Assembly (NCBI RefSeq): GCF_003298505.1
Contig: NZ_QNGB01000002.1
Span: 62,001 to 126,000 of the forward strand
Length of the DNA stretch: 64,000 nucleotides
Direction of reading: 5' to 3'
Origin: Roseovarius sp. TE539
GTDB taxonomy: Bacteria; Pseudomonadota; Alphaproteobacteria; Rhodobacterales; Rhodobacteraceae
Below, in pieces: positions 18,061-28,544 of the stretch (the first letter of the stretch is position 1; each line of letters begins with the position of its first letter). A program made the translations under genes and the position numbers. The notes below the pieces were generated by a model. It was not told where the DNA came from. It ran no database searches and was given only the letters and a program-made list of their open reading frames with translations.

Positions 18061-19263
18061 ATGATGTCGTCCCCTTTGCCTGTTGTGCGCCTCAAGCCCC
18101 GGGCCGATGCCCGCGCCGTCCGTCACGGCGCGCCGTGGATCCATGCCGACGATCTGGTGGCCGACCGGCGCACGCGCGCACTGGAGCCCGGGACAATTGC
18201 GGTGCTGGAAGATGGCGCGCGCACGCCGCTGGCCTGCGTTGCGGTCAACCCGCGTTCCAGGCTAATGGCGCGGGTGCTCGATTCCGATCCCGGCGCCGGG
18301 ATCGACCGGCACTGGCTGGCGCGGCGATTGCGGCGGGCGCTTGACTTGCGCGCGGCACTTTACGACACGCCATTTTACCGGCTGGTCCATGCCGAAGCGG
18401 ACGGCCTGCCCGGCCTTGTGATCGACCGGTTCGGGGACACGGCCGTTGTGCAGCCGAACGCTGCCTGGATCGAGCGGCTTCTGCCGGAACTGTGCGAGGC
18501 GCTCGTGGACGTCACCGGTGTGCGCGCCGTCCTCAAGAATGCCGGGGGCCGGACCCGGGCGGCGGAGGGGCTCGACGATGAGGCGTCGATCCTGTCCGGG
18601 TCCGTGCCCGAGGGTCCGTTGCCGGTGGTGATGAACGGCGCCACCTACATGGCCGATCTTACCGGCGGTCAGAAGACCGGCCTGTTCTATGATCAGCGTC
18701 CCAACCACGCCTTCGCGGCCCGGCTTGCGCGCGGCGGGGCACGGGTGCTGGACGTGTTTTCGCATGTGGGCGGGTTTTCCCTTGCCGCCTTGGCGGGCGG
18801 TGCGGCGCGGGCCACGGCTGTGGACGGCTCGGCGCCGGCCCTGGAGCTGGCGCGCGAGGGTGCGGTGCGCAGCGGGGTCGCGGACCGGTTCGACGACCGG
18901 CGTGGCGATGCATTCGACGTGATGGCCAAAATGGCGCAGGCGGGAGCGCGGTTTGACCTCGTGATCTGCGATCCCCCGGCCTTCGCCCCCTCGAAGAAGG
19001 CGCTGGAGCCGGGGTTGCGCGCCTATGAGCGGGTCGCGAAGCTGGCTGCGCCGCTGGTGGTCGAGGGCGGGTTCCTTGGCCTGTGCTCGTGCTCGCACGC
19101 GGCGACGTTGCCGAAGTTCCGCGGTGCATGCACGCGCGGCATTGGCCGGGCGGGGCGGGGCGCGCAACTGATCCATTCGGGGGGTGCGGGCCCCGATCAT
19201 CCGCAGCACCCTCAACTGGCCGAATCGGGATACCTCAAGGCCCTGTTCTTCCGGCTGTCATGA
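18061..19263 (+). CDS. RlmI-like SAM-dependent RNA methyltransferase
   Basis: This 400-residue protein has an N-terminal PUA-like domain (PVVRLKPRADARAVRHGAPWIHADD), an EEHEE-like middle (FYRLVHAEADGLPGLVIDRFGD) and a Rossmann methyltransferase domain. The latter shows GQKTGLFYDQRPNH, VLDVFSHVGGFSLAAL (SAM loop), DLVICDPPAFAPSKK (catalytic-type DPPAF) and GLCSCSHAA. This is the RlmI/RlmK class that makes 5-methylcytosine in 23S rRNA; the exact target is inferred. Its stop overlaps the start of the PIN gene (ATGA), a pairing I recognise in Rhodobacter relatives. Confidence 0.88.
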   Translation: MMSSPLPVVRLKPRADARAVRHGAPWIHADDLVADRRTRALEPGTIAVLEDGARTPLACVAVNPRSRLMARVLDSDPGAGIDRHWLARRLRRALDLRAALYDTPFYRLVHAEADGLPGLVIDRFGDTAVVQPNAAWIERLLPELCEALVDVTGVRAVLKNAGGRTRAAEGLDDEASILSGSVPEGPLPVVMNGATYMADLTGGQKTGLFYDQRPNHAFAARLARGGARVLDVFSHVGGFSLAALAGGAARATAVDGSAPALELAREGAVRSGVADRFDDRRGDAFDVMAKMAQAGARFDLVICDPPAFAPSKKALEPGLRAYERVAKLAAPLVVEGGFLGLCSCSHAATLPKFRGACTRGIGRAGRGAQLIHSGGAGPDHPQHPQLAESGYLKALFFRLS

Positions 19264-19802
19264 GGGCGCTTCTGGATACCTGCGTGATCTATCCCACGGT
19301 GATGCGCGAGATGCTTCTGGGGGTGGCAGCGCAAGGGGCCTTCACGCCGGTCTGGTCGGCGCGGATCATCGCGGAATGGCTGCGTGCGGCACGCAAGCTG
19401 GGGCCGGCGGGGCTGGCTCAGGCGCAGGGCGAGGCGGCGCTTTTGGCCAAGGAATGGCCGGAGGCCGAAACCGGCTGGCCGCCATCGCTGGAGGCGCGGC
19501 TGTGGTTGCCCGACCGGGGCGACATCCACGTGCTGGCTGCCGCGGTGGCGTCGTCCGCCGATGTGATCGTGACGTTGAACGCCAGGGACTTCCCCCGCAA
19601 CATTCTGGCCGAGGAAGGGCTTTCCCGAGCCGACCCTGACGCGTTCCTGATGGGGATCTGGAAGGCGCAGCCGGCAATGGTGGCCGAAGTGGGGGCCCGG
19701 GTGAGTGCCCGCGCCACCGAGATCGACGGCGAAAAGCGGCCTCTGCGCGCGCTCTTGAAAAAGGCGCGGCTGCCGCGTCTGGCCAAGGCATTGGCGGGCT
19801 GA
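19260..19802 (+). CDS. PIN domain protein coupled to the RNA methyltransferase
   Basis: This 180-residue protein begins MRALLDTCVIYPTVMRE, a PIN-type nuclease start with the first acidic residue in LLDTCV, and has further acidic positions in LPDRGDIHVLAAAV and VIVTLNARDFP. PIN domains are metal-dependent RNases. No antitoxin-like gene is adjacent; instead it is translationally coupled to an RNA methyltransferase, pointing to RNA processing rather than a toxin-antitoxin pair. The basic tail (KKARLPRLAKALAG) could bind RNA. Confidence 0.82.
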   Translation: MRALLDTCVIYPTVMREMLLGVAAQGAFTPVWSARIIAEWLRAARKLGPAGLAQAQGEAALLAKEWPEAETGWPPSLEARLWLPDRGDIHVLAAAVASSADVIVTLNARDFPRNILAEEGLSRADPDAFLMGIWKAQPAMVAEVGARVSARATEIDGEKRPLRALLKKARLPRLAKALAG

Positions 19803-19808
19803 CGATCT

Positions 19809-20501
19809 TCAGCGCGGTGCCACCGCCCATTTGCGTTCCAGTTTCTCGATGGCCTTGATCCGCTCCTCGGTTTTGGGGTGGCTCATCAGCCAGGCCGGCA
19901 TCGCGCCGCCGCGTGACTGGGTCAGTTCCTCAAGCTTGGTGAACAGCGATTTCTGAGCCCCGGTTCCGATGCCGGCCTTGCTGAGAAGGGCGGCGGCGTA
20001 TTCGTCGGCCTCGTATTCGTCCCCGCGCGACAGGCGCGCGGCCAGAAGCGTGGTGATGCCGTTGGCAATCCACACGCCGATGCCGGGCAGGAAACGCGAC
20101 AGGATCATGCTGAGCGCGGTACGCAGGGCGTTCTGGCCCGAAAAATCGATCATGCGGCGCCGTGCATGGCCAAGCGCCACATGCCCGAGCTCATGTGCGA
20201 TGACACTTGCCATTTCCTCGGCCGTGACCTCTCCGTTCTGGAATTTCCTGTAGAACCCGCGGGTGATGAAGATCCGTCCGTCCGGCGCGGCGAGGCCGTT
20301 CACCGGGTCGATCTCGTAGATATGCACACGGATGCGTGGCAGGTCGAGCGCCGCCGCAAGCTGATCGTTGAGGCGCTTGAGCCGGGGGTCCGCAAGTTCC
20401 GTGGAGCGCTGGTCAAGCTCGCGCGTGGTGCGCCAGACCGAAAAACGGTACATCACGAAGGCGTAGAGCACTGCCAGCAGGATCGGGGTAAATCGGATCA
20501 T
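19809..20501 (-). CDS. M48 family membrane metallopeptidase (HtpX-like)
   Basis: This 230-residue zinc protease has an N-terminal membrane segment (FTPILLAVLYAFVMYRF), the zinc motif HELGH in MASVIAHELGHVALGH and the downstream Glu in SRGDEYEADEYAAALL, with a second hydrophobic stretch between them. It probably degrades damaged membrane or periplasmic proteins. It converges with the PIN gene six bases away. Membership in M48 is clear; the substrate is unknown. Confidence 0.9.
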   Translation of the reverse strand: MIRFTPILLAVLYAFVMYRFSVWRTTRELDQRSTELADPRLKRLNDQLAAALDLPRIRVHIYEIDPVNGLAAPDGRIFITRGFYRKFQNGEVTAEEMASVIAHELGHVALGHARRRMIDFSGQNALRTALSMILSRFLPGIGVWIANGITTLLAARLSRGDEYEADEYAAALLSKAGIGTGAQKSLFTKLEELTQSRGGAMPAWLMSHPKTEERIKAIEKLERKWAVAPR

Positions 20502-20544
20502 GGGCGCAATATGGGGCGGCCGTGGCGTTGCGGCAAGCGCTCAT

Positions 20545-20560
20545 CGGACCTTTCGGTCCG
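20545..20560 (-). terminator. Small hairpin between the M24 and M48 genes
   Basis: CGGACC and GGTCCG form a 6-bp stem; read on the minus strand the loop is GAAA, a stable tetraloop. It lies about 40 bp beyond the M24-type gene. No T run follows, so the terminator call is weak. Confidence 0.35.
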
Positions 20561-20602
20561 CCTTGCTGGTGGAAGAGACAAGGCCACCGAATACGACAGG
20601 CG

Positions 20603-21751
20603 TCACCGCACCAGCAGATCGAGCGGCTGACGTGACAGGCGTTCGGCGCCCTGATCGGTGACCAGTACCGAATGCCCCGGGCACATCGCCAGCCCCTCGG
20701 TTTCATCCATCAGGATCATGTGCAGGAAAAAGACCTGACCCGCCTGCATGAGCAGCGGGTTGCCTTCGTAGAACATCGGGAAATCCACCCAGATCGGAGT
20801 GTAGGCGGCGCCCATACCATAACCGCAGGCCTGCATCCGGGCCTCCTTAAGGCCGAACGCGTCAAAGACCTCGGCATGCGCGTCAAAGACATTGCCCATC
20901 GGGGCGCCAGGACGGATTGCCGCCTCGCAGGCTTCGAGAGCGGCAGTGGCGGCCGCATGCATGTGGCGCTGCCGGTCATTGGGGTGGCCGATGATCACGG
21001 TGCGCATCATCGCGGCGTGGTAGCGCGCATGGACACCGGCCCATTCCCAGGTCATCTGATCCCGGGCGTCCAGGTGCCGGCGCCCGGATTGATACCGGCA
21101 CAGGAGCGCGGCGGGGCCGGACCCGATGATGAATTCGTTGCCGGCATAATCGCCGCCGCCGCGCAGCACCGCGCCCTGCATGGCAGCGAGGATGTCACCC
21201 TCGAAAGCGCCGGCGCGGGTTTCGGCAAGACCCGCATCCATGGCGTCGTCGGCAAGGCGGGCGGCATGCCGGTGCATTGCGATCTCCGCGGGGGATTTCA
21301 CGCGCCGCAGGGCCGGGACGAGGTCCGACCGGTCCTCGAGCCCCGGGAAGGCGGCGCGCAGTCGCTGACCGTTGGCATCGGTGAGGCCGGCGGTTTCGGA
21401 CTCGAAGCCCAGCCGGCCGGACGCCAGCCCGAGATCGGCGACAAGGTTGCGCAGGTGAAGGGCCGGATCTGACCCCTCGTATTGCGGCCATACATGCACG
21501 TGGTCGGCGTCGAGCGTGGAGGTGTGCAGCGCCTGAAGCCTGTCCGGCTTCCTGGTGAGCAGGTGCAGATCCCCGCGAGCGGTGAGCACCATGGCCTGGA
21601 ACATGGCAAAACCGAACGTGTCGTAACCGCAGATCCAGTAATGGCTCTCGGGGGCGAACATGATCAGGGCATCCAGCCCCTCCGCGCGCAGGGCCCGCGT
21701 GGCGCGGGCCTGGCGGGCGGAATATTCGGCGGCGTCGAAATGAAAAGGCAT
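20603..21751 (-). CDS. Creatinase-fold (M24) hydrolase lacking metal ligands
   Basis: This is a 382-residue pita-bread-fold protein with a creatinase N-terminal domain (about 8-140, FAPESHYWICGYDTFGF) and an M24-like C-terminal domain. In the latter the metal-ligand positions are replaced: EWAGVHARYHAAMMRT stands where aminopeptidases have two Asp, GYGMGAAYTP replaces the His motif, and the two late Glu are absent. This fits the metal-free creatinase/ectoine-hydrolase branch rather than an aminopeptidase P. The ATG at 21751 was chosen for the usual start. A C-N hydrolase on a small amidino or ectoine-like substrate is plausible but unproven. Confidence 0.8.
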   Translation of the reverse strand: MPFHFDAAEYSARQARATRALRAEGLDALIMFAPESHYWICGYDTFGFAMFQAMVLTARGDLHLLTRKPDRLQALHTSTLDADHVHVWPQYEGSDPALHLRNLVADLGLASGRLGFESETAGLTDANGQRLRAAFPGLEDRSDLVPALRRVKSPAEIAMHRHAARLADDAMDAGLAETRAGAFEGDILAAMQGAVLRGGGDYAGNEFIIGSGPAALLCRYQSGRRHLDARDQMTWEWAGVHARYHAAMMRTVIIGHPNDRQRHMHAAATAALEACEAAIRPGAPMGNVFDAHAEVFDAFGLKEARMQACGYGMGAAYTPIWVDFPMFYEGNPLLMQAGQVFFLHMILMDETEGLAMCPGHSVLVTDQGAERLSRQPLDLLVR

Positions 21752-22006
21752 GGCGCGGCTCCGGTGATGACCAGGGAACTGGAAACCGGGGCGGTTGCGA
21801 TTGCAAGTGCTTTGACGGTCGCTGTCAGTGCCCCCTTGGCGCGGATTTCCGGTTCGCGAGCACCGGGAAAAGACGAGAGGGACCTGCCGATAAAAGTGGC
21901 GCGGGGGCCGGCGGCCATTGTGCGCGAGCGGGCGCATGTTAGGATTGCCGACGGGCAAGCAGGCCGGCATGGGCCGGGCACACCGCCCCGTCTGGAGGAC
22001 AGTGGC

Positions 22007-23494
22007 ATGGTTTCGCGCGTGATTCCGGTTGAACCGTTCGACCTGGTGGTTTTCGGGGGCACCGGGGATCTGGCGCGGCGAAAGATCCTGCCGGCGCTGT
22101 TCCGGCGTTTCCGCGCCGGGCAGATCGGCCCCGATGCGCGCATCATCGGCGCCGCCCGCAGCGAACTTGAAGACGCAGAATACCGGGACTTTGCCGCAGA
22201 GGCGATCACCGAGGCGGGTTACGACGCCGGGTGCGACGATGATGCTTCGGAAATGTTGTCGCGGTTTCTTTCAATGGTGGCCTATGTGACCCTCGATGCT
22301 CGTGGTGACACCGGCTGGGACGATCTGGAAACCTTGATCGGCGGCCCGCACCCGGAGGCGACAGCCGAACGGCGCGTGCGGGCGTTCTACTTCTCGGTCG
22401 GGCCTGGCCTTTTCGGAGATCTGGCGGAGCGGCTGCATGACCACGGGCTTTCGGATGCCGAGAGCCGGATCGTTGTCGAGAAACCGTTCGGGCGCGACCT
22501 GGCCTCGGCCCGGGAGCTCAACCTGGTTCTGGCGCGGCATTTCGACGAGACCCAGATATACCGGATTGACCATTATCTGGGCAAGGAGACAGTCCAGAAC
22601 CTGATGGCGGTGCGGTTCGGCAACATGCTGTTCGAGCCCCTGTGGAACAGCCAGTACGTGGATCACATCCAGATAACGGTAGCCGAGGACGTGGGGGTGG
22701 GCGGACGCGGCGGCTATTACGACCGCTCGGGCGCGATGCGCGACATGATGCAGAACCACCTGATGCAGCTTCTGTGCCTGATCGCGATGGAACCGCCTGC
22801 GAAGTTCGACCCCGACGCGGTGCGCGACGAGAAACTGAAGGTGATCCGGGCACTCGACCCCGTGACGCCGGGAGACGTGGTGCGCGGACAGTACACGGGC
22901 TCGGACGGGCGCCCCGGCTATCGCGAGGAGGTGGGCGACCCCGAGAGCACGACCGAGAGTTTCGTGGCCCTCAAGGCACGTATCAGCAACTGGCGGTGGG
23001 CCGGAACCCCCTTCTACATGCGCACCGGCAAGCGCCTCAGGGAACGCGCGAGCGAGATCGCGGTGGTGTTCAAGGATACACCGCATTCGATTTTCGGCGT
23101 CGAAGGCGGGGATCACCGCAACATCCTGACCATCAAGCTGCAGCCCAACGAGGGGATCGAACTGGGTGTGACGATCAAGGAGCCGGGGCCGGGCGGCATG
23201 CGCCTGGTCGACGTGCCGCTTGACATGACCTTCGCCGAGGCCCTGGGCCCCGACAGCGCCGATTTCCCGGATGCCTACGAGCGGCTGATCATGGACGTGA
23301 TCCGCGGCAACCAGACGCTGTTCATGCGCGGCGACGAGGTTGAGGCGGCCTGGGCCTGGACCGATCCGGTGATCGAGGACTGGCAGACGGGCGGTGAGCC
23401 GCCCCTTGGTTATGAAACCGGCAGTGCGGGGCCGGATGATGCCTTGATGCTGATGCATCGCGACGGGCGCCGCTGGAGGGATATAAAGGCATGA
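22007..23494 (+). CDS. zwf: Glucose-6-phosphate 1-dehydrogenase
   Basis: The enzyme oxidises glucose-6-phosphate to 6-phosphogluconolactone with NAD(P)+, feeding the Entner-Doudoroff and pentose phosphate routes. The nucleotide-binding motif FGGTGDLARRKILPALF and the active-site signature RIDHYLGKETVQN are intact; length (495 residues) is normal. The ATG at 22007 has a GGAGG site at about 21994; the frame is open far upstream but non-coding. It is the first gene of zwf-pgl-pgi and overlaps pgl by ATGA. The 255-bp divergent region upstream shows no motif I would defend. Confidence 0.96.
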   Translation: MVSRVIPVEPFDLVVFGGTGDLARRKILPALFRRFRAGQIGPDARIIGAARSELEDAEYRDFAAEAITEAGYDAGCDDDASEMLSRFLSMVAYVTLDARGDTGWDDLETLIGGPHPEATAERRVRAFYFSVGPGLFGDLAERLHDHGLSDAESRIVVEKPFGRDLASARELNLVLARHFDETQIYRIDHYLGKETVQNLMAVRFGNMLFEPLWNSQYVDHIQITVAEDVGVGGRGGYYDRSGAMRDMMQNHLMQLLCLIAMEPPAKFDPDAVRDEKLKVIRALDPVTPGDVVRGQYTGSDGRPGYREEVGDPESTTESFVALKARISNWRWAGTPFYMRTGKRLRERASEIAVVFKDTPHSIFGVEGGDHRNILTIKLQPNEGIELGVTIKEPGPGGMRLVDVPLDMTFAEALGPDSADFPDAYERLIMDVIRGNQTLFMRGDEVEAAWAWTDPVIEDWQTGGEPPLGYETGSAGPDDALMLMHRDGRRWRDIKA

Positions 23495-24162
23495 ATATCA
23501 TCGAATACCCTGACGAAGAGATGCTGGTGATCGACCTTTCGGACAAGCTGGCCGGAGAGTTGCGCACGGCGCTGGATCACCGCGAGAGGGTCCTGTTGGT
23601 GGTGCCGGGCGGTACCACGCCGGGGCCGGTTTTCGATGCCTTGTGCGCGGTCGATCTGGATTGGGCGCGGGTGGACGTGCTTGCCAGCGACGAGCGCTGG
23701 CGCCCGGAGGTCCATGTGCGTTCCAACACCCGGATGCTGCGGGAGCGGCTCCTGGTGGAGCGGGCCGCCGCGGCGCGTTTCCTGCCGCTTTATGCGAAGG
23801 CGGAGACGCCCGAAGCGGTGTTGCCGGAACTGGAAAGCAACATCCATCCAAGCCTTCCCATCGACGTGCTGTTGCTGGGGATGGGGGCGGACATGCATAC
23901 CGCTTCGTTGATTCCGGGGGCGGACCGGCTGGACGAAGCACTGGAGCCGCACGCGCCCATCCTGATGCCGATGAGGGTGCCCGATGCGCCGGAGCCGCGC
24001 CTCACCCTGACTGCCCGGGTGCTGAATACGGCGTTGTCCAAGCATTTGATGATCACCGGCCAGGCCAAGCGCGCGGCGCTGGAGCGTGCCAGGGGGTTGG
24101 GCATGCGGGAAGCGCCGGTGCGCGCGGTGCTGGACGACATGACGGTCCATTGGGCGGCCTGA
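23491..24162 (+). CDS. pgl: 6-phosphogluconolactonase
   Basis: This 223-residue SugarP-isomerase-fold enzyme hydrolyses the lactone made by Zwf. The family motifs VVPGGTTPGPVFDAL, VDVLASDERW, and LLLGMGADMHTASLIPG are present, as is a late TLTARVLNTALSKHLMITG segment. It is coupled to zwf by an ATGA overlap and separated from pgi by a repeat-like intergenic element. Confidence 0.94.
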   Translation: MNIIEYPDEEMLVIDLSDKLAGELRTALDHRERVLLVVPGGTTPGPVFDALCAVDLDWARVDVLASDERWRPEVHVRSNTRMLRERLLVERAAAARFLPLYAKAETPEAVLPELESNIHPSLPIDVLLLGMGADMHTASLIPGADRLDEALEPHAPILMPMRVPDAPEPRLTLTARVLNTALSKHLMITGQAKRAALERARGLGMREAPVRAVLDDMTVHWAA

Positions 24163-24233
24163 GGCCGGGGGCGCTGCCCCCGTCCCGGACCGGGGTCCGG
24201 GACTCCCCCGGGATACTTGAGGCCAGAAGAATG
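24163..24233. repeat. Putative interspersed intergenic element between pgl and pgi
   Basis: Two dyads stand back to back: GGGGGC-GCT-GCCCCC (24167-24181) and a 10-bp perfect inverted repeat GTCCCGGACC-GG-GGTCCGGGAC (24182-24203). They are followed by CCCCCGGGATACTTGAGGCC and AGAAGAA. I recognise this dyad-plus-tail pattern as one that recurs between genes in Rhodobacteraceae genomes. Only one copy is in this window, so repetition is from memory. It may adjust pgi expression within the operon. Confidence 0.5.
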
Positions 24234-24241
24234 AGGGTGAC

Positions 24242-25834
24242 ATGTGGGAAGAGGTGACGGCGCATCGCGGGGCGCGCATCGCCGATCTGCTGGAGGACGA
24301 GGGCCGTGCGGAGGATTTTTCGGTGCGGTTCGATGGAACCCTGTTCGATTACTCCAAGACGAGCATGACGCGCCCGGCGCGCGCCGCGCTTGTGAAACTG
24401 GCCGAATCCCGCGGTGTTGCCGAGCGGCGCGACGCGATGTTCGCGGGAGAGCCGATCAACGAAACCGAAGGGCGGGCGGTCCTGCATGTCGCGCTGCGCA
24501 ATCCCGGCGGCGGGCCGGTTCGGGTTGGTGGACAGGACGTCATGCCCGGGCTGCGCGCGACCCTGGCGCGCATGGAGGCCTTTGCCGGGGCGGTGCGCGA
24601 CGGTCGCTTTGCCGGGCAGGGCGGCGCGATCACGGATGTCGTCAATATCGGCATCGGCGGGTCGCATCTTGGCCCCGAGATGTGTGTGCGGGCCCTGCGG
24701 CCGTTCCACGACGGGCCGCGTTGCCATTTCGTGTCGAATGTGGACGGGGCCGATATTGCCGACACGCTGGCGGGGCTCGACCCGGCGACGACCCTTGTGA
24801 TCGTGGCCTCCAAGAGCTTAACCACCATCGAGACGATGACCAATGCAGAAACCGCGCGACGATGGATGGCGGGGCCGGTGGCAGAGCCGGCGGCGCAGTT
24901 CGTCGCGCTGTCGACGGCGGACGCGAAGGTGGCGGAGTTCGGGATCGCGCCCGAGCGGATCTTCGGGTTCGAGGACTGGGTCGGGGGCCGCTACTCGGTC
25001 TGGGGACCGATCGGGCTGTCATTGATGATCGCTGTCGGGCCGGCGCATTTCCGGGCGTTCCTGGACGGTGGGGCGTCGATGGACGACCATTTCCGCCACG
25101 CGCCGTCAAAGGAAAACATGGCTGTGATGCTTGCGCTGACGGGCATCTGGCATCATCAGGTCTGCGGGTATCCGACCCGCGCGGTCCTGCCGTATGACCA
25201 GCGTCTGGCCCGCCTGCCGGCCTATCTTCAGCAACTGGAAATGGAGAGCAACGGCAAGGGGGTGGCCATGAACGGTGCCACGCTGGACGGGCCTGTGGGT
25301 CCGATCGTCTGGGGAGAGCCGGGCACGAACGGGCAGCACGCCTTTTACCAGCTGATCCATCAGGGCCGGCAGGTGATACCCTGCGAGTTCATGGTGGCGG
25401 CCGAGGGGCACGAACCGGACCTTGCCCATCATCACCGTCTTCTGGTTGCGAATTGCCTGGCGCAATCGGAGGCGTTGATGCGCGGGCGGTCCGTGCAGGA
25501 GGCCCGGGCGCTGATGGCCGAGGCCGGAATGACCGGCCCCGAGCTTGAGCGGCAGGCTGCACACCGGGCGTTTCCGGGAGACAGGCCGTCGACGACGCTG
25601 ATACATGACCGGCTGACGCCGCGCCGCCTGGGCCAGATCATAGCGCTTTACGAACATCGGGTTTTCGTGGAGGGGGCGATCCTGGGGATCAACTCGTTCG
25701 ATCAATGGGGTGTCGAGCTTGGCAAGGTGCTGGCGCGGGACATGGTGCCGCTTCTTGACGGGGAAACCGCCCGGCACAAGGATTGTTCGACCCGCCAGCT
25801 GATCGCGTATATCCGGGATCACGGCGGCGGGTGA
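24242..25834 (+). CDS. pgi: Glucose-6-phosphate isomerase
   Basis: The enzyme interconverts glucose-6-phosphate and fructose-6-phosphate. SIS-domain signatures are clear: NIGIGGSHLGPEM, VASKSLTTIETMTNAE, and the PGI signatures FGFEDWVGGRYSVWGPIG and YLQQLEMESNGKGV with the catalytic Glu. A C-terminal NSFDQWGVELGKVLA completes it at 530 residues. It follows pgl and likely shares its transcript, letting fructose-6-phosphate be returned to the Entner-Doudoroff route. Confidence 0.96.
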   Translation: MWEEVTAHRGARIADLLEDEGRAEDFSVRFDGTLFDYSKTSMTRPARAALVKLAESRGVAERRDAMFAGEPINETEGRAVLHVALRNPGGGPVRVGGQDVMPGLRATLARMEAFAGAVRDGRFAGQGGAITDVVNIGIGGSHLGPEMCVRALRPFHDGPRCHFVSNVDGADIADTLAGLDPATTLVIVASKSLTTIETMTNAETARRWMAGPVAEPAAQFVALSTADAKVAEFGIAPERIFGFEDWVGGRYSVWGPIGLSLMIAVGPAHFRAFLDGGASMDDHFRHAPSKENMAVMLALTGIWHHQVCGYPTRAVLPYDQRLARLPAYLQQLEMESNGKGVAMNGATLDGPVGPIVWGEPGTNGQHAFYQLIHQGRQVIPCEFMVAAEGHEPDLAHHHRLLVANCLAQSEALMRGRSVQEARALMAEAGMTGPELERQAAHRAFPGDRPSTTLIHDRLTPRRLGQIIALYEHRVFVEGAILGINSFDQWGVELGKVLARDMVPLLDGETARHKDCSTRQLIAYIRDHGGG

Positions 25835-25956
25835 GCCTTGCGGGGCGGCGCGCCAACGGGCAGGGCACGCAGATCCGCAAGCAGCGCGCGGCACCCGGAG
25901 AAGCAAGGACGACCGGCCCGCGCCCTTCGGAGGGAAAGCCATGGAGAAGGGCCGGC

Positions 25957-25990
25957 CGCCCCGCCCCGCGCGCCAGCTCGGGGCGGGGCG
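25957..25990. terminator. Hairpin between convergent pgi and fasciclin genes
   Basis: CGCCCCGCCCC pairs completely with GGGGCGGGGCG across a 12-base loop. It lies in the 177-bp gap where pgi and the fasciclin gene converge, so it could stop transcription from either side. There is no T run; the rest of the gap shows nothing else. Confidence 0.5.
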
Positions 25991-26011
25991 CGGTGTCGCG
26001 GTGTCAGGCGA

Positions 26012-26560
26012 TCATTCGGGCACGAGCACCGTGTCGATCACATGGATGACGCCGTTGGACTGGTCCACGTCGGAAATTGTTATGCGTCCGGCCTGGCCGG
26101 ATTCATCGTATATGTAAAGCGCGCCTCCCTTTACCTGCGCCGAGAGCGCATCGCCCGAGACGGCCTCGAAATGGTAGAAATTGTCGGGGCTGTTGAGGGC
26201 CTGGCTGCGTATCGCGCCCGCGGACCAGTCACCGGCCACGACGTGGGCCGTCAGGACCTTTTGCAGCATGTCTTTGTTCTCGGGCTTGAGCAACGTCTCC
26301 ACCGTGCCTTCGGGCAGCTTGGCGAAGGCCGAATCGACCGGCGCAAAGACCGTGAACGGCCCTTCGGAATTGAGCGTTTCGACAAGCCCGGCCGCCTTGA
26401 CCGCCGCAACGAGGGTCTTGTGATCCTCCGAGTTGACGGCGTTCTCGACGATCGTCCTGTCGGCATACATCGGCGCGCCGCCCACCATCGGATTGGCCGC
26501 GAATGCCGCGGTGGCGATGGCTGCTGCGGTGCCGCCTGCAAGAAGAGTGGCAAGTTTCAT
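26012..26560 (-). CDS. Exported fasciclin (FAS1) domain protein
   Basis: This 182-residue protein has a Sec signal (MKLATLLAGGTAAAIATAAFA) and a single FAS1 domain. Both conserved FAS1 blocks are visible: FTVFAPVDSAFAKLP and, at the end, SNGVIHVIDTVLVPE. FAS1 domains mediate adhesion or extracellular-matrix contact. The ATG at 26560 starts the signal peptide. The 292 bp upstream hold a T-rich stretch but no gene I can support. Confidence 0.9.
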   Translation of the reverse strand: MKLATLLAGGTAAAIATAAFAANPMVGGAPMYADRTIVENAVNSEDHKTLVAAVKAAGLVETLNSEGPFTVFAPVDSAFAKLPEGTVETLLKPENKDMLQKVLTAHVVAGDWSAGAIRSQALNSPDNFYHFEAVSGDALSAQVKGGALYIYDESGQAGRITISDVDQSNGVIHVIDTVLVPE

Positions 26561-26852
26561 GTCTGGTCTCCCTTTGTTGATGCCCGGCCTTGCGGGGCGT
26601 TGCGACCACAGACACGAGCGGATCCCGCCGGGAGTTTCATCCGCCATGAATTTTTTTTGCCCGTTCTCCGCGCGGGGGTGTCGATCTCCGGTTTGGCCAT
26701 CGCGGACATGGGGGTGATGCCGTGCGCACCGCCCCGCTGCCAATCGGCAAGGAGTTGCCGAGGCGGGCGTCCTGCTTTGCGTCCGGGACAATGCCGGCAC
26801 AGGGTCAGGGGAGCGAAGCCCGACGGCTTCGGCATGCTCAAAGGAGGTTGCA

Positions 26853-27128
26853 ATGAGACACCGCACACTTGCCCTTGTCGGCAGCGCGATCATCGCCCTG
26901 GCGGGCTGTACCGGCATGACAACCGAGCAGCGGACCGTGGCCGGAGTCGCCGGCGGCGCTGCTGCGGGGCTGATCACTGCGGAGGCGCTTGGCGCCAGCG
27001 ACAACTGGCGGCTGATCTCGGCGCTGGCGGGTGCTGCCGCGGGCACCGTGGTGGCCCGGAACTCGGAGACCGGCCAGTGCGCCTATGCGCGCGGGGACGG
27101 CACGTATTACAAGGCGCCGTGCCGGTAA
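26853..27128 (+). CDS. Small glycine-zipper lipoprotein
   Basis: This 91-residue protein has a lipobox (IIALAGC, Cys19) and a glycine/alanine-rich zipper (VAGVAGGAAAGLITAEALG, then LAGAAAGTVVARN), ending in CAYARGDGTYYKAPC with two cysteines that may form a disulfide. Glycine-zipper lipoproteins associate with the outer membrane. The start has an excellent AAAGGAGG site. It converges with eno. Confidence 0.8.
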   Translation: MRHRTLALVGSAIIALAGCTGMTTEQRTVAGVAGGAAAGLITAEALGASDNWRLISALAGAAAGTVVARNSETGQCAYARGDGTYYKAPCR

Positions 27129-27170
27129 GCCATCGCGCGGATGCGGATTTGCCGGGGCATGTCGCCGGTC

Positions 27171-28511
<1,341 letters not shown>

Positions 28512-28544
28512 TTAGCAAATCCGGCGGGGAATGGGAACTGTTAA

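Noticed and set aside
19260..19802. PIN protein as the toxin of a toxin-antitoxin pair
   Set aside because: No small antitoxin gene adjoins it; it is translationally coupled to an RNA methyltransferase instead.
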